Source of the DNA: Bradyrhizobium sp. in8p8
Lineage (GTDB): Bacteria; Pseudomonadota; Alphaproteobacteria; Rhizobiales; Xanthobacteraceae
Reading direction: 5' to 3'
Length of the DNA stretch: 64,000 nucleotides
Assembly: GCF_000426845.1 (NCBI RefSeq)
Contig: NZ_AUGD01000005.1
Location: 248,001-312,000, forward strand
In this document: piece by piece, positions 53,697 to 62,500 of the stretch
Position numbering within the stretch: the first letter of the stretch is position 1
Layout: each line of letters starts with the position of its first letter
Made by a program: the position numbers and the translations under genes
Notes under the pieces: model-generated
What the model saw: only the letters and a program-made list of their open reading frames with translations
Database searches by the model: none
What the model was told of the DNA's origin: nothing

Positions 53697-53993
53697 TCAG
53701 CCCTCGCCGGCCAGCCGGGCGAAATCGTCGAACAGCGCCGACACAAGCGCGCGGTGGCGCGTGTCCTCGGCGGGCAGGCTCGCAGCATAGAGGTTGAGCA
53801 GATGGCGCGCCTTCACCGCAGCCTCCGGCCATGACGCCGCGGGCACCGTCATCATGCGGTGTTCGAGATCGGCCTCGCGCTCGCGCAGCTCTCTGACATG
53901 GGCCTCGACCTCGGCCAGCGCGCGGCGCAGGTCGGTTGCCTTTTGCGCGGCCATGCCACGGTGCCTATCGAGATCGACCGGCTGATCACTCAT
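53697..53993 (-). CDS. Small helical hypothetical protein
   Basis: A 98-residue protein with a coiled-coil-prone first half (QKATDLRRALAEVEAHVRELREREADLEHRMM) and a helical second half (AVKARHLLNLYAASLPAEDTRHRALVSALFDDFARL). No family recognised. Its start overlaps the end of the upstream gene by eight bases, so the two are coupled. Confidence 0.65.
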   Translation of the reverse strand: MSDQPVDLDRHRGMAAQKATDLRRALAEVEAHVRELREREADLEHRMMTVPAASWPEAAVKARHLLNLYAASLPAEDTRHRALVSALFDDFARLAGEG

Positions 53994-54252
53994 GGGTCAT
54001 GCTCGCGTCTGCAGCTTGCGCATTCGCAAGATCGACAGAGCCGATCGACAGTCGCTCCATCGCACCGCGCGCACCCTCGGCGGGCACGGTGATCATCGTG
54101 GCAATCCGGCGATAGGCGGCGAAGGTCAAGCCGTCGATCGTCTCCTCGTCCGTGACGACCTCATAGGCGCCCGCCGGCAAGATGCGCTCGATGCCGCGGA
54201 TCTGAAACGGATGCCTGAAGATGACGGTCTCTCGCCGCGAGCGGATGGTCAT
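53986..54252 (-). CDS. Small hypothetical protein with beta-rich start
   Basis: An 88-residue protein. ETVIFRHPFQIRGIERILPAGAYEVVTDEETIDGLTFAAYRRIATMITVP is a beta-strand pattern I associate with small rhizobial proteins of unknown function. First gene of a two-gene unit with the coiled-coil-like protein downstream. Unknown role. Confidence 0.68.
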   Translation of the reverse strand: MTIRSRRETVIFRHPFQIRGIERILPAGAYEVVTDEETIDGLTFAAYRRIATMITVPAEGARGAMERLSIGSVDLANAQAADASMTHE

Positions 54253-54514
54253 GCACGCCTGCCTTTCGCAAGTGAAGCCCCAACCGGTGCCGGCTGCCTG
54301 CGAGCATGCGCCTTTGGCACGGCAATAGCCAGCACTATCGTCTCCGCACCGGCGCGGTTAATGTCACGGCGCGGCGGCAGCCCGCGACCCATTTAACGCT
54401 CGCTATTGGTTCGGCCCGGGCGTAGGGTCGTCGGCATCACCGCGCTTCTCAACGGCATCGACCGGTGACTGAGGGTCACGTGTGCTCCCGCCGAAGGCTT
54501 CGCAGGAGCATTCG

Positions 54515-54613
54515 ATGTCGCGTGTACGCATCTCGGAATGGATCGTGCCGCCGGTGATCGTTCCGCTGTTTCTTCTGCTTCTCGTCTGCGCCGCTGCGGT
54601 CCTCAATGGCTAG
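54515..54613 (+). CDS. 32-residue putative membrane microprotein
   Basis: MSRVRISEWIVPPVIVPLFLLLLVCAAAVLNG: a short basic start, then one hydrophobic helix long enough to span the membrane, and a Gly end. GGAG lies seven bases before the ATG. Its last eight bases (ATGGCTAG) also contain the start codon of the next gene, so translation would be coupled. Both points favour a real small gene, but nothing else proves it. Confidence 0.5.
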   Translation: MSRVRISEWIVPPVIVPLFLLLLVCAAAVLNG

Positions 54614-54950
54614 GACGATACGCGTGCCGTATCTGGTGAGCGGAACCAACGAATACGGCAGCTCCAATCTCGGCCGTGGAACTGCGACCGTCGCGCTACG
54701 TCTCGCGGAAAAACTGCTGCGCGAGGGCTACATGGACGTCAGGGTCTGCACCCCGCGTGGCCGTGTCCTGCAGCCGAATGAATTCGACGAACTCAAACCA
54801 GCAAGGGAGAGCGACATGGCAAAGGGCCAGCAACGCGGCAACCGCGAAGCCAAGAAGCCGAAGAAGGACAAGGCCAAGGTCATCGCTGCGGCACCGTCCC
54901 GCAAGGAAGCCGCCTGGCAGCCGGATTTCGGACCTGCAAAGAAGAAGTAG
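54606..54950 (+). CDS. Two-part small protein (114 residues), maybe two genes in one frame
   Basis: Part one (residues 1-65, IRVPYLVSGTNEYGSSNLGRGTATVALRLAEKLLREGYMDVRVCTPRGRVLQPNEFDEL) looks like a complete small globular protein. Part two begins at an internal ATG (54816) with GGGAG six bases upstream and reads MAKGQQRGNREAKKPKKDK onward, a Lys-rich 44-residue peptide that I recall as a separate gene in related genomes. No stop codon separates them here. Either a fusion with internal re-initiation, or one protein. Confidence 0.6.
   Translation: MARTIRVPYLVSGTNEYGSSNLGRGTATVALRLAEKLLREGYMDVRVCTPRGRVLQPNEFDELKPARESDMAKGQQRGNREAKKPKKDKAKVIAAAPSRKEAAWQPDFGPAKKK
54816..54950 (+). CDS. Lys-rich 44-residue small protein from an internal start
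   Basis: Possible independent product of the internal ATG at 54816, supported by AGGGAG at the right spacing. Highly basic and Lys/Pro-rich (NREAKKPKKDKAKVIAAAPSRKEAAWQPDF), probably disordered. In frame with the longer 54606 gene. Confidence 0.5.
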   Translation: MAKGQQRGNREAKKPKKDKAKVIAAAPSRKEAAWQPDFGPAKKK

Positions 54951-55016
54951 CAGCCGGCCGGCCGCATCTGAGGATTTTCACGGCCTTGCCGGTGGGATCG
55001 CCGGAAAGCTTGCCGT

Positions 55017-55628
55017 CTAGTCCGAGGCCAATCCCGTCCTGCGCCTGAGATCCGTGATGGCGCGCAGGAAACTGTCGGCCGGGGTCGTTTCCGGGTCGAT
55101 CAGCCGGTGCAGGCGAAATCCGTCTTCCAGCGCGAGCACGATCGAGGCCATCCAGGGCGGGTTTACCGAGCTGTTCCTGCCATTGCTCTTCAATGTCGCC
55201 TCAATGATGTCGGCGACCAGCTTGCGCCGCGCCCGCAGGCGTTTTGCCAGTTCGGGCCGGCGCTTCTCGGCGCGCGCGACGAACAGGATCATCTCCATGT
55301 GGAGGAGGGGCGAGCGGCCGAGCGGATCCTGCCGGCTCCGGTCCATCGTCTTCAGCGCCGCGATGAAATCGTCGAGATTGTCGTGCTGGGCGAGGATGTC
55401 CATGTTGCGCCGGATCGATTGCTCGACATGGTCCTCCAGCATGGCGATGATCAATTCGTCCTTGCTGCCAAAATTCGAATAGAACGCGCCCCGGGTGAAG
55501 CCCGCCGCCGCCGCGATCGCCTCGATGCTGGCGCCGCCGATGCCGTCCGCCTCGAACACGCGGGCGGCCGCCTCGAACAGTTTGTCGCGCGTGTCGTCCC
55601 TGGTCGGTCTCGTCCTCACCCTTGACAT
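55017..55628 (-). CDS. TetR-family transcriptional regulator
   Basis: A 203-residue repressor. The N-terminal helix-turn-helix is RDKLFEAAARVFEADGIGGASIEAIAAAAGFTRGAFYSNFGSKDELIIAMLED; the rest is the variable ligand-binding domain. It is transcribed away from the P450 gene. A perfect inverted repeat in the shared intergenic region is the probable operator, so it most likely represses both genes until an unknown effector binds. Confidence 0.92.
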   Translation of the reverse strand: MSRVRTRPTRDDTRDKLFEAAARVFEADGIGGASIEAIAAAAGFTRGAFYSNFGSKDELIIAMLEDHVEQSIRRNMDILAQHDNLDDFIAALKTMDRSRQDPLGRSPLLHMEMILFVARAEKRRPELAKRLRARRKLVADIIEATLKSNGRNSSVNPPWMASIVLALEDGFRLHRLIDPETTPADSFLRAITDLRRRTGLASD

Positions 55629-55649
55629 CGCGCAAGGCTAGGGCAGAAT
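55622..55649 (+). promoter_or_regulatory. Putative sigma-70 promoter of the P450 gene
   Basis: TTGACA at 55622-55627 and CAGAAT at 55644-55649, spacing 16. The -35 box is perfect, the -10 box four of six. The -35 overlaps the tetR start codon. The predicted transcription start (about 55656) falls inside the palindromic operator. Confidence 0.5.
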
Positions 55650-55650
55650 G

Positions 55651-55678
55651 CAACTCGATACAAGAATGTATCGAGTTG
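55651..55678. promoter_or_regulatory. TetR operator: perfect 12-bp inverted repeat
   Basis: CAACTCGATACA (55651-55662) and TGTATCGAGTTG (55667-55678) are exact reverse complements separated by AGAA. It lies 22 bases from the tetR start and 81 bases from the P450 start, covering the predicted P450 transcription start. Confidence 0.85.
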
Positions 55679-55759
55679 ATAATTTTCAGGGATGGTTACG
55701 CCGGGCGCATGGGGCAGCCTTGCGTATTCGTGTCATGCGGCAACCGATCTGAGGTCACC

Positions 55760-56989
<1,230 letters not shown>

Positions 56990-57177
56990 GCGCTGGCCGG
57001 TAGGAGCTGACATCGCGGGCGCAGCGCCTCACCATGAGGGTCGTCCCGTTAACCGCCGCGCGCAACAGTCGCTGTGACTTCGCCACACTTCCCTCTATAT
57101 AAGGGCTGTTCCGGCACGCCTGAAGTCCGCTGCGGCCAGGGTTTGGTCCGGATGCCGGTTTGGCCGAGGGGAGACCC

Positions 57178-60100
57178 GTGCAGACGACGCTGCTCGGATT
57201 GGCGATTGCCTTCATCATTGCGCTGCTGGCCGCGCTGATCGGGCCTTACTACATCGACTGGAACCAGTTCAGGCCCCAGTTCGAGGCGGAGGCTGCCAAG
57301 ATCATCGGCGTGCCGGTGCGGGTCGCGGGCGAACTCGACGCACGGCTGTTGCCGGCGCCGACCCTGCGGCTGCGCGGCGTCACCTTCGGCGGCAACAACG
57401 ATCTCGGGCGCCTGCGCGCCGACAAGCTCGACGTCGAGTTCAGCCTGGGCTCGCTGATGCGCGGGGAATGGCGCGCCACCGAGCTTTCGGTGGGCGGCAT
57501 GGCGGTCGATCTCGGCTTGGACGCGCGCGGGCGGGTCGACTTGCCTTCCACCGCGAGCGGCACCTTCAATCTGGCCTCGCTCGCCATCGAGCGGCTCCAT
57601 CTCACCGGCCGCATCGCCCTGCACGATGCCGCCAGTCGCTCGACGCTGGAATTGAACGACATCGCCTTCTCCGGCGACGTGCGCTCGCTCGCGGGCTCGG
57701 TGCGGGGCGACGGCAGCTTCAGCGCCGATGGGGTGCGCTACCCGTTTCGCATCTCCTCCGGTCCCAGCGCCGACGGCAAGGCCACGCGTCTGCATCTCAA
57801 CATCGATCCCGGCGAGCGTGCCATTCTCGCCGACCTCGAAGGGGTGCTCGCCTTCGACAACCGGCAGCCGAAATTCGACGGCGCGCTGACGCTCGCCGTG
57901 CCGGAGACCAAGAAGCCCGGCGAGGCGGGGCCGACGCCCTGGAAGCTCGCGACCAGGCTCAAAGCCGATCCGGCCGGCGCCAAATTCGACCAGATCGATG
58001 CGAGCTTCGGCACCGAGGACGCGGCGCTGAAATTTGGGGGCGTCGGCGATCTCAGGTTCGGCGCCTCGCCGCTGCTGCGAACGGTGCTGTCGGCGCGGCA
58101 GGTCGATGCCGACAAGCTGACCGGCAGGACCGATGCCGATCCGCAGCGCGTCATGCCGGCGCTGCGCGCAGGGCTGGCGGCGATCCCGCAGGCGCCGATC
58201 CCGGCTCAGATCGAGTTCAATGCCGACCAGATCATGCTTGGCGGCCGTCCGCTTCAGAACATCGCGGCCGAGCTTGCGACCGACGGACGATCCTGGACCT
58301 TCCGGCGGCTCGAACTGCGCGCGCCCGGGATGACGCAGCTCTCGCTCAATGGCGCAGCTCCCGGCGCCGACAGCTTCAGCGGCCGGCTCAGCGTGGAGTC
58401 CTCAGACCCCGACGCGCTGGTGGCCTGGCTCCAGGGCCGCAGCGAAATCAATCGCCGCAGCAGCCGGCCGCTGCGGCTCGCGGGCGACGTCACGATCGCC
58501 GCCAATCATCTCGCCATCGACAGGCTGAAGGCCGATATCGACGGCGGCGCCGTGGAGGGACGTATCGTCTTCGTGCAGACCGGCGCGAGCCGGGGCTCGC
58601 GGATCGATGCGGACCTGAAGGCCGACCGTCTCGACCTCGATGCCGCCGCAAGCTTCGTGCGCGCGCTGGCGGGGCCGCAAGGCGAGTGGCCGGAAGAGGC
58701 GAAGCTCTCGCTCGATATCGGCCGCGCGATCTCCGCCGGTCAGGAGCTGCGGCCGTTCGCAGCCAAGCTCGCTTACAGCCCCGCATCGCTGACGCTGGAG
58801 CAGTTGCGCTTCGGCCAGGCCAGCGGCGTGACCACGGAGGCGAGCGGCAGCTTCGACCGCACCAAGGTCACCGGCAAGCTCGCGCTGAAATCCTCGGCCA
58901 GTTCGCTGCGCGAGCTGACCGCGCTGACCGAGCCGTTTGCGCCGGCGCTGCGCGCGCGCCTCGATGCCCTCCCGTCATCGTCAGGCGCGACCCGTCTCAA
59001 GCTCGATCTCAGCCTCGACAACAGCGCCGAGCATGCGGACCGCAGCAATGTCCGCGCCGTGCTCGATCTCGACGCACCTCAACTCAAGGCCAGTGCGACG
59101 CTGACCGCACAGACGCAGGCGGCCGCCATTGGCGGCGTCGACCTCGACCGCCTGCGGAGCAGCGACTTCACGCTGGACTCGAAAGTGTCGGCGCCGCAGG
59201 CCGGTGCGCTGCTGGCGCTGCTCGGGCTCGATCGCATGGTGGCGGCAGGCGAGGGCGCCGGGCAGTTCGAGGGCCGGCTGAGCGGCGCCTGGCGCCGTCC
59301 GGTGCAGTTGAACGCAAAGTTCAGCGGCGGCGGGCTGGACGCCGATGCGCAAGGCAGCGTCGATCTGTCGGAACCGAAAGGCAGCGTGAACCTGCGCCTG
59401 CGCAACGTCAATCTGGCGCCGCTGCTCGGCATTAGCCCGGGCGACAGATCGGTGCAGAATGTCAGCCTGTCCTCTCGTCTCACGCTCTCGGCAAACCGTC
59501 TGACGCTCGATGATCTCGACGGCACCGCAGCGGGCTCGCATTTGCGCGGCCGTGTTTCAGTGACGCTCGATCAGGACAGGACCCTCGAGGGCGAGATTGG
59601 CCTCGATTCGCTCGATCTTGCGCCTGCGTTCGCAATCGCCATCGGCGCGGCCGGACATGACTCCAGCGAGCCGCTCAGTGCCGGGCTCGTCAGCAACTGG
59701 CGCGGTCGCATCGCCTTCCAGGCGTTGCGCGCGACCTTGCCGGGTGGCATCGAGCTGCGCCCTTTCGGCGGCACGGTCCGCAGCGACGGCCAGTCGCTCG
59801 CGCTGGATGCGCTCAAGGGCAGCGTCGGTGGCGGCGAGATGTCCGCAAGCTTCGACGTGCGCAATGGCGCGGCTGGTCTTGCGCTGAACGCACGCATCGA
59901 GCTCGGCAATGTCGACGCGGCGGCGCTGCGCTATCGCGACCTCGGGCTGCCGAAGGGACGCGCTTCGGTGCAGATGGCGCTGACCAGCCAGGGCCGCAGC
60001 GTCGCGGCGCTTGCCGGCGCTCTCGCCGGCAACGGCACGGTGACGCTCGAGTCCGCCGAGATCGCGGGCCTCAATCCCCGTGCCTTCGAGATCGCGATCC

Positions 60101-60804
60101 GCGCCAGCGACGGCGGTCAGGTCAGCGACGACAACCGGTTGCGGCAGCTCGTCGAGCCCGTGCTGTCGGCAGGTCGCATCGCGGTACCCTCGGCGCAGAT
60201 TCCGTTCACCATCCGCGACGGCCGCCTGCGCGTCGGCGCAACGCCGCTCGAGGCCAAGAACGCCCGCGCCATCATTTCCGGCGGCTACGACATTCCCGCC
60301 GACCAGGCCGACATCCGCGCCAGCCTGACGCCGATCATGACCGGGCTTTCCGGCGCGCCCCCGGAGATTCAGCTGTTCGCGGCTGGGCCGCCCGACAGGT
60401 TGAGCCGCACCATCGACGTCACGCCGCTGTCGTCATGGCTTGCCGTCCGCACCATCGATCGCGAGACGCGACGACTAGATGCCATCGAGCGCGGCGAGCC
60501 GCCGCCCGCCACCGCAGCGCTGCCGACGCTGGTCTCTCCGGAAATTGCGCCAGAGCAGCCGCCCGCCAGCGTGCCGCTCCCGGGCCAGGATCCGCGCCGG
60601 GCGCCGGCCAAGCCCAGGACTGAACCCAAGGCCGCACCGACGCCGAAAGCGCCGCAGGCGGCCCCCGCCGCGCCGAGCCCGCCGCTCGCGAGCCAGCATG
60701 TTGCGCCGCTGCCGCCGCCGATCGACGTGAAGCCAGCCCCGGGGCCGGCGCCCGCAAAGCCCAGGCCAAAGCCGCCGCTGGTGCTGACGCCGCAGAATCC
60801 GTAA
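57178..60804 (+). CDS. AsmA-family membrane protein
   Basis: A 1208-residue protein: one N-terminal transmembrane helix (LLGLAIAFIIALLAALIGPYYIDWNQFRPQFEAEAAKIIGVPVRVAGELDARLLPAPTLRLRGVTFG) exactly like AsmA/TamB-type proteins, then a very long beta-rich periplasmic body. From about residue 1110 on the tail is Pro/Ala-rich (PAPGPAPAKPRPKPP). Such proteins bridge the envelope for lipid transport. GTG at 57178 with GAGGGGAG upstream; TTG at 57160 is the alternative. Confidence 0.88.
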   Translation: MQTTLLGLAIAFIIALLAALIGPYYIDWNQFRPQFEAEAAKIIGVPVRVAGELDARLLPAPTLRLRGVTFGGNNDLGRLRADKLDVEFSLGSLMRGEWRATELSVGGMAVDLGLDARGRVDLPSTASGTFNLASLAIERLHLTGRIALHDAASRSTLELNDIAFSGDVRSLAGSVRGDGSFSADGVRYPFRISSGPSADGKATRLHLNIDPGERAILADLEGVLAFDNRQPKFDGALTLAVPETKKPGEAGPTPWKLATRLKADPAGAKFDQIDASFGTEDAALKFGGVGDLRFGASPLLRTVLSARQVDADKLTGRTDADPQRVMPALRAGLAAIPQAPIPAQIEFNADQIMLGGRPLQNIAAELATDGRSWTFRRLELRAPGMTQLSLNGAAPGADSFSGRLSVESSDPDALVAWLQGRSEINRRSSRPLRLAGDVTIAANHLAIDRLKADIDGGAVEGRIVFVQTGASRGSRIDADLKADRLDLDAAASFVRALAGPQGEWPEEAKLSLDIGRAISAGQELRPFAAKLAYSPASLTLEQLRFGQASGVTTEASGSFDRTKVTGKLALKSSASSLRELTALTEPFAPALRARLDALPSSSGATRLKLDLSLDNSAEHADRSNVRAVLDLDAPQLKASATLTAQTQAAAIGGVDLDRLRSSDFTLDSKVSAPQAGALLALLGLDRMVAAGEGAGQFEGRLSGAWRRPVQLNAKFSGGGLDADAQGSVDLSEPKGSVNLRLRNVNLAPLLGISPGDRSVQNVSLSSRLTLSANRLTLDDLDGTAAGSHLRGRVSVTLDQDRTLEGEIGLDSLDLAPAFAIAIGAAGHDSSEPLSAGLVSNWRGRIAFQALRATLPGGIELRPFGGTVRSDGQSLALDALKGSVGGGEMSASFDVRNGAAGLALNARIELGNVDAAALRYRDLGLPKGRASVQMALTSQGRSVAALAGALAGNGTVTLESAEIAGLNPRAFEIAIRASDGGQVSDDNRLRQLVEPVLSAGRIAVPSAQIPFTIRDGRLRVGATPLEAKNARAIISGGYDIPADQADIRASLTPIMTGLSGAPPEIQLFAAGPPDRLSRTIDVTPLSSWLAVRTIDRETRRLDAIERGEPPPATAALPTLVSPEIAPEQPPASVPLPGQDPRRAPAKPRTEPKAAPTPKAPQAAPAAPSPPLASQHVAPLPPPIDVKPAPGPAPAKPRPKPPLVLTPQNP

Positions 60805-61074
60805 GCCCGTTGGTTTGCGCGAATTGAGCTGCGGCCTCGCTCACCTCTCCCGTCCTCCCGCAAACGGGCGAGGAAGCGCACCTCCTGCGCGGCACCTTTT
60901 CAACCGATTGACCCATTCTCCCGCATTTGAATGAATTTTGCCCGGCAAAACTGATTTGCCGATTTTACCGAATTCTCGCGTTTCGCCTCTAGCGTCCGTT
61001 CCCGAGGAATTCGGCGTCTCGCCCCAGCGGCGGGACGGCTCGCCAAAAGGCGACCAAGAACTGGGGTGATCGAG

Positions 61075-62193
61075 ATGGACGGGGCGAAATCGCTTCTGCA
61101 GGATCTGGACGACGCGATCGCGCGCGGGACCGACGAAAGCCGGGCCAAGGCGCTGTGGCACGCAACCGATATCCTGATCACCGGCCGCTACAGCGACGAC
61201 GAGATCTCCACGTTCGGCGAGGTCATCGGCCGGCTCGCCGAGGAGATCGAGGTTGCTGCGCGCGCGCAGCTTTCGGAGATGATGTCGGCCTGCGATCACG
61301 CGCCTCTCAACGTCATCGAGAAGCTCGCGCTCGACGACGAGATCGAGGTGGCGGGTCCGGTGCTGCGCGACTCCACTCGTATCGACGAGAAGATGCTGGT
61401 GGAGAGTGCCCTGACCAAGAGCCAGTCGCATCTGCTCGCGATCTCCCAGCGCAAGTCGATCGGCGAGGCCGTGACCGACGTGCTGGTCAAGCGCGGCAAC
61501 CAGGAGGTCGTGACATCCGTTGCAAAGAACGAGGGCGCGCGCTTCTCCGGATCAGGCCTGTTGCACATGGTCCGCCGCGCCGAAGGCGACTCGATTCTCG
61601 CCGAACAGCTTGGCCTGCGCAAGGACGTGCCGCGCCACATCTTCCAGCAGCTCATCTCGAAGGCGTCGGAAGACGTCCGCCGCCGCCTCGAGACCGAGCG
61701 GCCCGAAATGATGGCGCAGATCCAGAGCTCGGTGACCGAGGTGACCGGCGATCTTCAGTCCAAGTTCGGCCCGTCCTCGCGCAGCTATTTCGTCGCCAAG
61801 CGCGTGGTCACGACGCAGTACCGGCAGGGCAACCTCAATCAGGACTCCATCTCGAACTATGCGCGCCAGCATCGTTTCGACGAAGTGCAGATCGGCCTGT
61901 CGCTGCTGTCCTCGCTGCCTGTGGACGTGATCGAGCGTGCGCTGATGGACCGCAACCGCGAGATGATCCTGGTCCTGTGCAAGGCGCTCGATTTCTCCTG
62001 GGACACGACGATGTCGCTCCTGTTTCTCGGCGCCAAGGATCACCTGATCACGGCGCGCGACCTGCAGGACAACGAGCGCGATTTCGGCCGGCTCAAGATC
62101 GAGACCTCGCGCAGCATCTTGAAGTTCTACCAGTCGCGGAAGACCGGCGCCGGTGCTGATGCGGGCCGTCAGCCCGAGCTACAGGTCCACTGA
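61075..62193 (+). CDS. DUF2336-containing protein
   Basis: A 372-residue helical protein with the alphaproteobacterial DUF2336 pattern: LILITGRYSDDEISTFGEVIGRLAEEIE-like start (here about residues 35-60), LALDDEIEVAGPVLRDSTRIDEKMLVESALTKSQSHLLAISQRKSIGEAVTDVLVKRGNQEVV. The helices resemble HEAT-like repeats. Role unknown; some relatives are linked to signalling. ATG at 61075, GTG at 61066 possible. The small gene at 62212 follows 18 bases later. Confidence 0.83.
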   Translation: MDGAKSLLQDLDDAIARGTDESRAKALWHATDILITGRYSDDEISTFGEVIGRLAEEIEVAARAQLSEMMSACDHAPLNVIEKLALDDEIEVAGPVLRDSTRIDEKMLVESALTKSQSHLLAISQRKSIGEAVTDVLVKRGNQEVVTSVAKNEGARFSGSGLLHMVRRAEGDSILAEQLGLRKDVPRHIFQQLISKASEDVRRRLETERPEMMAQIQSSVTEVTGDLQSKFGPSSRSYFVAKRVVTTQYRQGNLNQDSISNYARQHRFDEVQIGLSLLSSLPVDVIERALMDRNREMILVLCKALDFSWDTTMSLLFLGAKDHLITARDLQDNERDFGRLKIETSRSILKFYQSRKTGAGADAGRQPELQVH

Positions 62194-62211
62194 GGAGAGG
62201 GAGTGTCTGCA

Positions 62212-62454
62212 ATGTTGCCTCAATTCGGCACCGCCGTTCGCAAGAAGAATCCCGGCAATGCCGTGAACGCCGATCTCGGCGGCGCGGCTCCGGACAAGTC
62301 CTCGGTCGACGCCGCCTGGCTCGTGCTCGAAGCGGCCAACGACCTCGGCGACCATGCCGCGGTGGACGCCTGCCGCCGCGTCATCGACGCCGAGCTGAAC
62401 GGCACGGCGGCCCGCAGCTCGGATATCGATCTCGTGCTGGGGTACTTCAGGTAG
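62212..62454 (+). CDS. Small hypothetical protein downstream of the DUF2336 gene
   Basis: An 80-residue protein (DKSSVDAAWLVLEAANDLGDHAAVDACRRVIDAELNGTAARSSDIDLVLGYFR), helical, with no family recognised. Strong purine-rich leader (GAGGAGAGGGAG) with the ATG at 62212. Probably co-transcribed with the DUF2336 gene. Confidence 0.65.
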   Translation: MLPQFGTAVRKKNPGNAVNADLGGAAPDKSSVDAAWLVLEAANDLGDHAAVDACRRVIDAELNGTAARSSDIDLVLGYFR

Positions 62455-62500
62455 AGATCACGCGTAGCCTGGATGGAGCGCGGCGAATCCTGGGCTGCTC

